Source of the DNA: Cladorhizidae sp. MBARI D1340-BT2
Lineage: Eukaryota > Porifera > Demospongiae > Poecilosclerida > Cladorhizidae
Length of the DNA: 64,000 nt
Assembly: GCA_028752905.1 (NCBI GenBank)
Contig: JAQNBH010000010.1
Coordinates: 15,109,984 to 15,173,983 of the forward strand
Direction: 5' to 3'
Position 1 is the stretch's first letter. Each line of letters opens with the position of its first letter. This document shows, piece after piece, positions 37,729 through 48,736 of the stretch. A program made the translations under genes and the position numbers. The notes beneath the pieces are model-generated. The model searched no databases. It was not told where the DNA came from and was given only the letters and a program-made list of their open reading frames with translations.

Positions 37729-38613
37729 TTAACCCTCTCACTGTCAATGGCGCCATACGGCGCCACAGCTTTGAAAAATAAAATAAAATATAAGCATTAA
37801 TTTTGTCAATAGGCAATAATTAAAAAAAATTACGGCAGTTGGACGGAGGAAAGTTAATGAAATTATATTTAAAACACGAACGATTTTCAGTCGGACGATA
37901 TCAACGATGGAGAAGAGACTGTCAATAGCTGAAATTATTTCCCAAGTGACTAGGGGAGCTTGGGACATTTCTGGTGATGAATCAAGTGACGAAGAATGTG
38001 AAGGCATCCATTCCTACCTCGGAGATAGTCGTGTGCAATGCAAATACTGCAATGTTCACCTTTGCATTATGGAGGATCGGAATTGTTTCCATGCTTTCCA
38101 CAACTTGGTTGACTTTTGACACAGACACTGATTTCACCTCAAACTCCACCCAAAATTTCTTTCAATTACATTATGTCAAACAATTATATCAAATGTTTAC
38201 TCAATGTTGTATTGACAAAGTTCTTGTTGATAAATAAGAACATTTTTGTGGTCGATTTATGAAGACCTTATTATGGGTTGGCATAACTTTTGTATAGTAA
38301 TGTATATTACTAAGTTCTTAGAAGCAAAAGAAAGGATATGGATAGAGCTATCTTATGAGCTATATATTGAGTCCATAACATGAACTATGGAGAAGTTATG
38401 GTACTCCTAATCATGACCATTGTTTGCATAATTATATTCATATTATGTGGTCAGTTTGTGGTAAAAAAATGACCACAACTCCAAAAACAATCATGCTATC
38501 ACATGACCAAATGGTAAATGGTTTAGCTAAATGTCTGATTTGATATTAATTTTTTAATGTGGCTGTGTTAAATTTAAAATAATTCTCTACAATGGTGACA
38601 GTGAGAGGGTTAA
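37729..38613 (+). mobile_element. Miniature (internally deleted) piggyBac element with TTAA ends
   Basis: An 877-bp element bounded by TTAA at 37729-37732 and 38610-38613, with perfect 14-bp terminal inverted repeats (CCCTCTCACTGTCA). TTAA duplication is the hallmark of piggyBac transposition. Just inside the left end is a palindrome, GGCGCCATACGGCGCC. The only coding remnant joins a piggyBac-like acidic N-terminus to a C-terminal cysteine-rich piece, so the catalytic part has been lost. Mobility would need a transposase supplied elsewhere. Confidence 0.92.
37907..38119 (+). pseudogene. Fused N- and C-terminal remnant of piggyBac transposase
   Basis: A 70-codon frame from the first ATG after the left terminus. 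It begins MEKRLSIAEIISQVTR, then an acidic stretch SGDESSDEECEG typical of piggyBac N-termini. It passes directly into VQCKYCNVHLCIMEDRNCFH, which matches the C-terminal CxxC...C...CFxxFH zinc-binding region (compare CKVFLCFTNNRDCFAEGHH of the partial transposase at 46.8 kb). The catalytic domain of about 450 residues is absent. The open frame across the join is notable; whether it is expressed is unknown. Confidence 0.75.
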
Positions 38614-39769
38614 ACAGCTCGAGCTGAAGTGAGCAAATCATTTAATAGAACATGAGACAGACTATTTTCATGCCATACTACAGCTAAGAAGATTGATATA
38701 TTAGTTGATAAATATTATCATCTGCAGTCTATGGCCTTCCAAGTTCTCGTTTGCTTTTATTGCTGCTAGTTTACTTAGCATATCAACATAACCTAACTGA
38801 TGGAGACCTCAATCGGTGAAGAAAAGTTTGGCACAATATTAAAAAAGAATTGAATGCAGGCATTACATCATTTAAAGTCTCTGCATTAAAATTGTTAAGC
38901 TATATAAGTTTGGACATGGCAGACTCTACTCACCAAATCATTGAGTCCTGCATCAGCTCTACATTATTTAATGAACAATCTATAATTGGGTTTAACTTGT
39001 CAAAAAAGGAAAGGAAACAAGAGTATACCCATGCAGACCACAAACCTTTATGGGACCATTTACCTTTTAATAGAGGATGGCTAGTTTTAAAAGATATAGG
39101 GTCCTCTAAGTATTTATTGTCTATAACAGTACATTCTTGTTTACTTTCATTTCTAGCTGGTAATCCCACTAGAGTCAATTTTGTGCAGTTTCTATTTGAT
39201 TTCTTTCTTTACTGTTGCAATTCTCTCTCTTCATTAAAGCAGCAGTTGCTGAGCCAAGAAATAAACCTGTCCTCCATCAGTCTCTATGTCCAAGCTTCCA
39301 TGACTCCAGTATGCACACTGACTCATATAGACATATTTCTAATTGATCAAACTTTTTTATTGTACACAAGTCAGTACTTATAATGTTCCTGTATTGCTAT
39401 TAGAACCCCATCTTTGTAGAGGACTACTTTATCTACAACTCCTTAAAAACTAAGTATACTTGCACATAATAACTTCAGAGCTAAGTAAACATAACCAATT
39501 TATTCTAAGTTATTTAAATACACACACAGACACACATATACATAATTATACATATGAACCACAAGTATTTCAACTAGTTTTGTTGAATTTACAATTCTCA
39601 AAATACTAAAAAAATTGACATCACTTTTTTATCAGCTTTAAAAAGTTTCAACCACCATGTTTTTGCCTTTATCAGCGTGAATGAAATCACACATGAGAAA
39701 ACTTGCTTAAATAGAGTAACAAATACATGTCCAAAACAATCACATAAAGTGAATATTATCTAGGCGATG
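38614..39769. other. No recognisable gene
   Basis: Contains a 177-codon plus-strand open frame at 38850-39383 with hydrophobic stretches and a YTHADHKPLW segment, and an 82-codon minus frame across the same place. Neither matches a family I know. Confidence 0.4.
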
Positions 39770-40110
39770 TCTGATTGCTGCTGTGGGAAAGTATAAGTTG
39801 GAAAGAGGAGGAGGTGGGAGATCTCAATAAAGGAACACAAGAATGCCTTCAAGAAAGGGAAATCAGAAAGACTGTCAATACCAAACATGCAAACCAACAC
39901 CAGCCAATCTCGTAGAAAAGGGCTGCAGTGAATAATTCAATGGAAGATATATATGCTTGTGAATGAAGCATCCGCAACATATTAGTCAGCGTTACATACA
40001 CTTCTTGTGATTGCTTTAAGTCATATGTTAGCTACCATATTTAAGCATCTTAATTCCTCTGTAATATTCCTTCAGCCTGAAGATGGCCAAAGCATAGTAG
40101 TTGAAACATT
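39770..40110 (+). pseudogene. Probable GIY-YIG endonuclease remnant (Penelope-like element)
   Basis: The plus strand reads CCCGKV, a stop, VGKRRRWEIS and IKEHKNAFKKGKSERLSI. This resembles the GIY-YIG pattern C.CGKVYVGxTxRxLExRIKEHK of Penelope-like and related elements. About 200 bases further on is CAGCCTGAAGATGGCC followed by GTTGAAACATT, a motif I associate with the 3' part of such elements. It is short and decayed; family certainty is moderate. Confidence 0.5.
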
Positions 40111-41673
40111 ACTAATTGATAAAACAACTATTTGCATGTTAAATCTTCTAAATATTACATTGTCTTTATTATACATTATGCATGGTGATATCCTTTTTGA
40201 TTGTGTACATGCTCAAAACAGAAGACTTTCTTAACTTTTTTCTCAAAAGTGTAAGGTTCTACGTTAAACAACTGACAATTCGTTCATGCAGTAACATGCA
40301 GTTCAGAATCTGCTGAGCTAGCATCGACATACATGAACACACATGCAGGAGTGTGATTATTGTGTAGAAATTTGAGCATTTTGGGATTTACTGACTTAAG
40401 AAATGGTATAAATGTAAATTTATTTGAATATTTGGAATCATTTGAAATTAAAATGGAATCCAAATTATGGTGGGGGTTCGTAAACGATATAGAAATCTAG
40501 ATGACAGATTCTACAGTTTCTAAGTTTGCTGGCTAAGAAGTGGGTTTAGCTGAGTCTAAGTTTATATCTTTTGTTGGGTTTTTTTGTTTTTGTTTTGGCA
40601 GGTATTTTAAAAATAAGGGATTATAAATTAAAAGCTACCATCCTCACTATTTTAAGCATAAAAAGGAGTATAGTGAGACTGTCTGTAGTATATAGAACAT
40701 AGTTACATGCCATCATCATCCAGAATGAAGATCAAGGTGACATTTGTTGAGATAAAAACAGATCCAATTTGGCTCTTAGATAGAACAGATAAGGTGCAAG
40801 TAAATGACTCAGTATTTTCTAGAGCATAATCATTAATTATGCCTATCAAAGGACAATTAGAGACTTTGCCAATGATATGAATTGAAGTCCATAAATAATT
40901 TTGCTTTCAAAGTCATCCATATCTGAAGATACAAAGAGGAAGAAAATTATGATTATGTAGCTATATACATAGTCTATATGCAATTGATTTTTATATTTAG
41001 AAACAACAATTATCAAAACCCAATGCACAGGTGCAACTAATTTCTTTTTATTCTCACATGAAGTAAGAATCAAAGGATGCCTACTTCAAAACTATCAGGC
41101 AAGCTCTGTTGGTAAGTTAGAGAACCTTGTTTCAATGACAAAGCAAATGGAATTATCTTTTTGAATATAAATTATAGCTAGCTACCATTCAGACCAATCT
41201 CCAGAGTAGCTATTTTAGCAGTGCTTCGATCTCATAGTAGTACAGCAGGCATATTATTTTGCTTTTAGGCATACCATTTAAAAGAGGCTTGTTCCAGCTT
41301 TAACTAGACTAGCTCTATGGGTTCTCATATTTGACTTATTTGTCCAAAATGACAATAGTGGTGCGGTCACTGTAAAGTCTGTTATTTCAGCAACTTCCGT
41401 GTTCTGATGTAGAGTAGGTCAGCCTCACTAGAAAACAGCTAGAGTTTGATTTTTCATGTGAGCTCTATAGTAGTTTTTCGATAATGGATACCAAGTCACA
41501 TTTTTATGCTGATATATCCTCTATCGATGGGGAACATGAAGCTTATCATGGATATATCAGTCATCAGCCATAAAGAGTTATCAATGACATTCCAGGAGAT
41601 ATATATTGTGAGGTGCAATTAATAGTGACATATGTAGAGTAATATCACAATACCTATTGATAAATATGATTAC
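40111..41673. other. No recognisable gene; possible intron
   Basis: AT-rich. Might be intronic to the exons at 41.7-42.3 kb. A minus-strand stretch after TTGTATCTTCAG at about 40925 (DMDDFESKIIYGLQFISLAK) has an acceptor-like start but no family signal. Confidence 0.4.
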
Positions 41674-41820
41674 CTGCACTTCCAGGTGTTAATCTTGTTA
41701 ACAAATCCAGAGTTTCAAGTAGCAGTGAATGATTAGTACCTTTTACACATAATCTCATAAACATTGTAGACTCATTTGCAAAATGCCTTGTCTGCTCAAA
41801 TCCAACTTCAACTTCACCAA
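41674..41820 (-). CDS. Putative host-gene exon, Calx-beta-like repeat
   Basis: A 147-bp open segment between an acceptor (ATTCATTCCATAG) and a donor (G then GTAATC) on the minus strand, phase 1 at both ends. It encodes GEVEVGFEQTRHFANESTMF, then MRLCVKGTNHSLLLETLDLL and TPGSA. The VGFEQ...A.ES..F.R.CV pattern is that of Calx-beta-like repeats. It joins in frame to the exon at 41927-42298 across a 106-bp intron, which strongly supports real coding. The product is probably a large extracellular adhesion-type protein. Confidence 0.72.
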
Positions 41821-41926
41821 CTATGGAATGAATACAGTGATGGTGCTATGTTTGAGTTGTTGTAATTATTATTCTAGTTAAAACTTAAGTCATTGACAAT
41901 AATAAACCAAAGATAAAATAACTTAC

Positions 41927-42298
41927 ATTCGTTATCTGCTATGTAAACTGTTGTGAACTTGTAAACTCTGGATGTCAAATCCGGTGTCCTGTAAGTAATG
42001 GAGCCTTCACTTGGTGATGATATTACTTTAAATACTTCAAGTCCTTCACGAGATTGATCAGGTTGCAAGGAAAATGTATAATCGATTTGTTCTGATGTAG
42101 AAGGAAACAAATTTGACAGATTTGAAGCAGTTTGAAATGTGACATGAATTGATCTGTAATCAATCATAGTCATAATTGCAACTCGAAATATTTGCTCAGA
42201 TTTACAATTGTCCTCCTTCACTAAAATCAATTCCACCAATGTCACCTCATCTGGCTCAAGAAAATTGTAAATTAATTGTTTAAACCCAATGACAACAG
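41927..42298 (-). CDS. Putative host-gene exon, long Calx-beta-like repeat
   Basis: A 372-bp open segment with a minus-strand acceptor (TTTTATTGCAG) and donor (GTAAGT), again phase 1 on both sides. It encodes VVIGFKQLIYNFLEPDEVTL, VELILVKEDNCKSEQIFRVA, EQIDYTFSLQPDQSREGLEV, FKVISSPSEGSITYRTPDLT and TTVYIADNE. It is a complete, single-exon member of the same repeat type, more divergent and longer. It splices in frame into the exon at 41674-41820. The 5' part of the gene (signal peptide, start) was not found to the right, where transposons begin at 42.9 kb. Confidence 0.72.
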
Positions 42299-43188
<890 letters not shown>

Positions 43189-43552
43189 GCAAGTGGAAAC
43201 TCTGTGTTATGGTTAAATGGTGTTTATTTGTAGCTTATCATGGTTGTAAACAATTCTTTCATGAGGACATAATCTACGATTGGGCTATTGTTCTTTAGTG
43301 AATTTATTTAGTACCATAATTACAAATAATGATGTTAAAAAAGTAAAGGCAAAATATTTCATGATGAATAATATTGTGGTGGTTATTCCTTGACTGACTC
43401 CCTGATGCTCAATAAAGCCCTCGCTACAATCCTCCTACAGGTTTCCTTCTCTTTTTATCCTTTATAACTCTTGTAGTGCAGCCTTCAGTTTTCTCCACCT
43501 CCTACCAGTGTCTCCTCATGCCTTACACCTCTGGTAGTGCATCCATCAGTTC
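43189..43552. other. Unassigned flank
   Basis: Separates the microsatellite from the hAT element. Contains a diverged internal repeat (CTACAGGTTTCC..., CTCTTGTAGTGCAGCC and CTCTGGTAGTGCATCC). It ends with the 8-bp target site ATCAGTTC. Confidence 0.5.
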
Positions 43553-43584
43553 TAGGCCCTGGCGGATTATGCTAGCATAATTTT

Positions 43585-43695
43585 GGGAAAAATAGGTGGT
43601 TCAGAGAATTGAGAATAATGCTGGAAAAATAGGCAAGCTTTCAGGAAAAATAGGCAGACTTTCAGGAAAAATAGGCACACTTTCAGGAGAAATCG
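43585..43695 (+). repeat. Left subterminal repeats of the hAT element
   Basis: Four copies of GGAAAAATAGG(C/T), the last three in a 22-bp tandem array sharing ACTTTCAGGAAAAATAGGCA. Such subterminal motifs are commonly transposase-binding sites in hAT elements (family knowledge); binding here is inferred. Confidence 0.85.
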
Positions 43696-44026
43696 AAATG
43701 ATTTCTTAGATTAGACAAGAATGACTGAATGCATCACAGTAACAGCTTATCCACACCTCTCAAGTCTCACTTATTGAAATTGTGACACACTTAGCCAAGT
43801 CAAGCATCTTAATTAAAAAACATGCAGGATATGGGTGGTAAGATTCTTGCTGGTACCAGTTGTGAAATAACAACAGTGTGGTCATTTCACAACAGTCAAG
43901 TATTGTCTACTGGTAAAGGGTTAGTCTGCTTGGCAGTTAATTACTTTATTGTGTATAGACCACATGGCCAAGTCATTGTGCACTGAACAGTTGAGTTTGT
44001 AGCTAGCTATTTGTAGCTAAAGTATA

Positions 44027-45906
44027 TGGCTGAGACAATAGAGGCAGGACTAGATGGAGACACTGACAATGTGTGTGACATCAATGAAAAGTACCAGCTC
44101 AGACTACACAGAGTTGCCAGTCACCAATCTTGTAGATCTGCTTAAATCTCCTCAGCCATCAGCATTAGCCAGAAAAAGGAAGATTGGCATCAACCTTCCT
44201 CCTGTAGGAAAGAAGAGAGGAAGAGGCTGTACAAACAATGATCCTAAGTCAGTTTCTCCAGCTGAAAGAGTGAAGGCTTACAAAAATTAACCTTTGACAG
44301 TGAGCAATGGCAAACTGTTTTGTTCAGGCTGCCGGGAACAACTCTCTGTAAAGAAAAGTTCCTTATAGTTTCACATCAAGTCTCTGAAGCATGTGAGGGG
44401 CAAGGAATGTTTGGTATCGAAAGAAAAGCATCAATTAGGCTTAATGAGGTCACTCCGGCAATTTGATAAAGAAGTTCATCCATCAGGTGAAACATTACCC
44501 GATTCTACCCATATGTACAGAGTGAATGTAGTGACTGCTCTACTAAAAGCAGGTGTTCCTCTCAGCAAGTTAGATGCCTTTAGGGACCTACTTGAAGAAA
44601 ATGCATTTACCCTATCTGATTCATCACACCTTCGTCGTCTGATACCATTCATCTTGCATGATGAAATCAGTAAACTGAAACAAGATATTTGCGGGAGACA
44701 TGTAGCAATCATTTTTGATGGAACGACCCATGTGTGTGAGGCCTTTGTGATTGTTCTACGTTACATAGATAAAGAGTGGCCTATCAAGCAGCGTGTTTGT
44801 CGGCTGATGCTTTTAGCTAAATCCATCACTGGAGCTAGGCAATTAATAACTGCTTTGTCAACTGAGCTGTCAATTGCTTCTAATTTGATTATAGCAGCAA
44901 TGAGGGACCGTGCATCAGTGAATGACGTGGCAATGAGGACCATATCTGTGATCTATAATAAGATAATGGATATCGGCTGTTTTTCGCACACTCTGGATCA
45001 TGTTGGAGAAAGAATGAAAACACCTATCTTACATGTGTTCATAAAGGCTTGGATAAGCTTGTTCGCTCACAGTCTGAAGTCAAGGCTTGCATGGAAGACA
45101 CGGACTGGATTGTCCACTCCAACCTATTCAGCAACCAGATGGTGAAGTAAGTTTGAAGTTATCCACAAATTGCATGACATGTTTGGAGATGTGCCTGATT
45201 TTCTGCATGGCAGTGTGATTTACCTCCATGTACAACTGGAAAACTACTGGAAATCATTGACGATCAAGCAGCATGTAGGAAACTGAAAATGGAGCTCGCT
45301 ATAACAGTAGATGCAATGGAACCGTTCGTCAAGGCAACATACTCATTGGAAGGTGATGGGCCATTAGTGTTAGTTACCTATCAGCGATTAAGTCTTCTGT
45401 ATTCTCATGTCTCATCACAATACTATCCAAATGTGGCTGCGGTCTCTAAGCATCTGTCAGGAGGAAATTCTACACGTGAGTGCCAACAAGTTTGACAGAG
45501 ATCTCAGGCCTATTGTACTTGCCTTTAAGGCAGCACGTTACTTTTCACCTTCAAAAGTGAATGAACTCAACCAACTGCTGTTGATATTGATTCACTTACT
45601 GTCTTCCCATTCTTGAACACAGAAGTGATTAATGGCTTAAAGTCTGAGTTACCTGAATATCTTGCAGCAGCTGAGGATGTTTCGGATAGCGTAGACCCCA
45701 TTGAGTGGTGGAAGTGCCATGAGGAGAATGGTAGATTGCCTAACTGGACTCACACGTGTAGATTAGTCTTATTGGTGCAGCCTTCGTCAGCTGCATGCAT
45801 TCACAATTTTGAGCAATACCTTTTCTACGAAGCAAGAAATTTATTTGGAGGATTACTTACAACTTTCTGTTATGTTACTGTACAACTAGATAATTGTAAC
45901 TGTTAA
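44027..45906 (+). pseudogene. hAT transposase pseudogene (BED-like finger, hAT C-terminus)
   Basis: The coding interior of the element, starting at MAETIEAGLDGD. A frame change soon after leads to TELPVTNLVDLLKSPQPSAL, a basic KRKIGINLPPVGKKRGRG stretch, and a BED-type finger (KLFCSGCREQLSVKK, stop, FHIKSLKHV). The catalytic core includes HVAIIFDGTTHVCEAFVIVL (first aspartate) and LIIAAMRDRASVNDVAM (second). The rest is spread over several frames (SATRW, stop; AITVDAMEPFVKATYSLEGD; IEWWKCHEENGRLPNW). The dimerisation end is LVLLVQPSSAACIHNFEQYL. At least five breaks. It belongs to a hAT branch different from the ZMYM1-like copies in this window. Confidence 0.88.
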
Positions 45907-45984
45907 AATGTCTCGAATCTTGAATCCTTGATTGCCTATATTCTCTTTTTAAATGATGTAACAATTGTTTGTCAAAGCATAATT

Positions 45985-46125
45985 GAGAAAAAGAGGTATA
46001 TTGAAAAGAAAAATAGGTGAATATTAGGAGCATAATTTCATAAAAGGAAAGAAAAATAGGTAGAATGAAAAGAAAAATAGGTGAATATTAGGAGCACAAA
46101 AGGAAAGAAAAATGGGCAGAAATTC
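45985..46125 (+). repeat. Right subterminal repeats of the hAT element
   Basis: Four copies of GAAAAATAGG or GAAAAATGGG, plus a duplicated AATAGGTGAATATTAGGAGC block about 60 bp apart. They lie in the same orientation as the left-end copies rather than inverted. Confidence 0.85.
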
Positions 46126-46155
46126 GAGCATAATCCGCCAGAGCCTAATCAGTTC

Positions 46156-46778
46156 CCTACTCTTACCAATGTTTGCCGGTCTTTCCTCGTCCCACTCACC
46201 CACTAAAATTTCTGCTCCATAAATTGTCAGATAGATCATCTATTGGTATGAGTTTTGTTAAGTGTATTTTCCATTGATTTCTCTTTTTCAGTGTGCAATT
46301 TCTCACGCACTTTTAATTGCTGTATCTCTTGTTCTTCCCTGGCAGCTCTTCTTATTTGTGTATATTTCTTGTTCAACACTGTGCAGCTCAGGCAGTAGCC
46401 CTTCTGCAGGTATCTACTTTAAGTTTCCGTATTGTTTTGCATGCATATAACCATGACACACTAATGGATGGACAAAGGGATGGATGGATGGAGAAATATT
46501 ATACATCTACTAAAACTATTACTACTACTACTACAGATAATAATAATAATAATAACATTAATTTTAAAAAATTTTAAAAATTATATTATTAGTAACAGGT
46601 TGGTCCTACTAATTTTAATGCCTAAGCAATTATCGTGAGCATTGCTTAGATATGAACTATACCAGCCAATTCCTAAACTGCCATTATATCAGCTCTGCTT
46701 AGCATTGAACACTGTTTGTGAACTACATTGACAAACCACTTTCACTATAGCATAATACATGTCATGGATTTTATCATT
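46156..46778. other. No recognisable gene; short microsatellites
   Basis: Contains a short (GGAT)n patch near 46470-46492 and (ACT)n/(ATA)n patches near 46515-46555. The right part may be the 3' flank of the partial piggyBac gene. Confidence 0.5.
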
Positions 46779-47438
46779 TCATGGATGATGCCCCTCTGCA
46801 AAACAGTCACGGTTGTTAGTAAAGCAGAGAAAGACCTTGCATTTCACGCATTGCTTGTCTGTAAGCTTGTACTTCTTCTCATACTTGCACATGACACAAT
46901 ACTTCCTTTGGTCAACATGAGTCAGTATGTGCTGAGCTCGAACAGATGACCTAGGTGGTCGGCCCACAGGAGGGGATATTAGTGTAGCAGTAGCATTAGA
47001 AGCCTCCAAAAGTTCCCTCACTAGCTCGCCAATAATAAACTTATGGTCATACTTTGTTCTTTGGGATGCAGGAAGGTTTTCTCTATACATAATAATATTA
47101 TATGCATTGGTAACTGCGATGTCGATGCTGTGGTAGAAGAGAGTCTTCCAGTACTTATTGCTCTGGCGCCTTGTCTGGAAGTATTGGAGGAGCTGATCTG
47201 AAAGATCAACTCCTCCCATTTGCTTGTTGTAATAATAATAGGTTGCATCAGGAATAGATACCATGTGCTCCACAATTCGTGCGGAAGTCTTCACTCTTCT
47301 CTTGACTTGGTGGTTCGAATTACCCAAGTGAACTGTAGATGCCACACATACCACCTTTGTGTCTTTCCATAGTGTGAAAACAAGGACTCCAACCTGGAAC
47401 CACACCCCATATCCCCTCTCATACACTGGCCGTAACAT
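46779..47438 (-). pseudogene. piggyBac transposase, C-terminal half (partial)
   Basis: A 219-codon uninterrupted frame covering the C-terminal part of a piggyBac (DDE_Tnp_1_7) transposase. It includes YERGYGVWFQVGVLVFTLWK, KDTKVVCVASTVH, NKQMGGVDLSDQLLQYFQTR (containing the last catalytic aspartate of the family), KYWKTLFYHSIDIAVTNAYN and a C-terminal zinc-binding tail (YCVMCKYEKKY, QCVKCKVFLCFTNNRDCF). The N-terminal half, with the first catalytic residues, is missing although the terminal DNA upstream is present, so this copy is internally deleted. The clean frame suggests recent loss. Confidence 0.88.
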
Positions 47439-47789
47439 CTTTATCTTCTGACTATTTAGAGCTTTTATTTAATTAGCAACCTTGACCATTTTACTGTGTG
47501 TGTGGCAAGTATCAGGGTGAAATTCCTTGCCAATCATTATTATTTTTATTTTTTTTAATCGATCATGGGCGATCAAAATCAATTATGGTGCACACATTTT
47601 ACCACATTTTATCTACTTTTTTTTCAATGTAACTTATATGTTGTAAGATTTTTTTGGTGTACAACAACCCTTCTACTATGTGTGTAGTAAGTTTCAGAGG
47701 GAAATTCCTTGCCAATTAAATTTTTTATTATTTTAAAAAATCGATCGTGGGCGATCAAAATTGATATGGTGTAGTAGGAAGAGGGTTAA
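47439..47789 (-). mobile_element. piggyBac 5' terminal region ending at TTAA
   Basis: The piggyBac end lies at 47785. TTAA at 47786-47789 follows, preceded on the minus strand by CCCTCTTCCTACTACACCAT. Two diverged copies (about 183 bp apart) of a block with AAATTCCTTGCCAAT and TCGATC(A/G)TGGGCGATCAAAA make up most of the region. The opposite terminus was not found near 46.6 kb. Confidence 0.75.
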
Positions 47790-48430
47790 TGACCATTCGG
47801 CGTTATGAATGAGGGAAGTAGTCTTGATTGTTCTGTAATGGGAATTTGCCAGAATCTAGAGTTGGCATCGATCTTGGTGAAAAAAGTTGCTCCAGCAATT
47901 GAGCTAAGCTTTCTTCGACCTTAGGGAATGGATGCACCTCTCTGAGGACGTTCTCATTCAATGGCTTGAGATCACAGCATATGTTGATCTCTCCACACTT
48001 TTGGGGAACTGCAACCATTCCTGAGCACCATTAATTATGACAGTCAACTTTGGAGATGACTCCCAGGGCTACCATGCATTCTAACTCGCATTCTAATTTT
48101 GAGCATATGGGAAAAGGTACATTTCTTCGGGTGAAAAGGGAATATTGTCTTGCCTCGGGCTGCAGATGGATCTCGTATGGTCTTCGAGTTAACCAATCAT
48201 TTAAAGATGGATGGATATTGCTTGAAAATGCCTGAGTGACTCGTCTGTTGTCAATGGGGCATGCATCTTTGCTAGTATATATTGTTGGCAGGCTGAGTAA
48301 GTTAGATTATAATCCGTCCACCATGTATATCGTTGGCTGGCAAGACCTGACATTTTCTATTGTAACTGCAACACAACTTTTAGGGTATTGTGTGCAGGGC
48401 CAAACATTTTTTTTTGTTGGCTACAGTTAG
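47790..48430 (-). pseudogene. Ty3/gypsy protease-RT fragment cut by piggyBac
   Basis: The minus strand reads RRPYEIHLQPEARQYSLFTR, LECELECMVALGVISKVD, then GMVAVPQKCGEINICCDLKP, LNENVLREVHPFPKVEESLA and LLPSFITPNGH. In a complete element FITPFGR is followed by CFNRLPFGI, but here the sequence meets the TTAA of the piggyBac end. So the piggyBac insertion probably disrupted this gypsy copy. The first part (near 48250-48420) fits the protease-RT connector in outline only. Contains stops and a frame change near 47880. Confidence 0.8.
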
Positions 48431-48736
48431 CAACTTCTTCTCACTCACCCACACACTGATACCCATACCCGTACACACCACCGGCGGTACTAAGGGGGGG
48501 GGGGCCGAGGGGGTGTCCGCCTCCCCAACCAACACAGCTTTACCAGGCTCTACCATTCACACACGAATCAGTCACACGGAATTTGACGAGTCAATAATTT
48601 TTCTGCCGCCGTTTGTGAGATCGCACGACACGTCCACTATCACGAGAATAAGATTGAGTCGAGGGCTTGCTAGCCTGCTATTGCAAATTGTAGCTTTGAG
48701 CTAGCTGCTAGTGAATGTGCTTGTGTCGGAGACCTA

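Larger units (their letters stand above)
43545..46155 (+). mobile_element. hAT transposon with exact TIRs and 8-bp target-site duplication
   Basis: The element body is 43553-46147 (2595 bp), flanked on each side by ATCAGTTC, an exact 8-bp duplication as expected for hAT. The left terminus TAGGCCCTGGCGGATTATGC and the reverse complement of the right terminus TAGGCTCTGGCGGATTATGC differ by one base over 21. Both subterminal regions carry repeated GAAAAATAGG motifs. The internal transposase gene is broken, so this copy is non-autonomous now, but its ends could still be recognised by a relative's transposase. Confidence 0.95.

Noticed and set aside
38850..39383. 177-codon frame as a gene
   Set aside because: No recognised domain; the YTHADHKPLW segment resembles an RNase H motif only over a few residues, with no other RNase H block around it.
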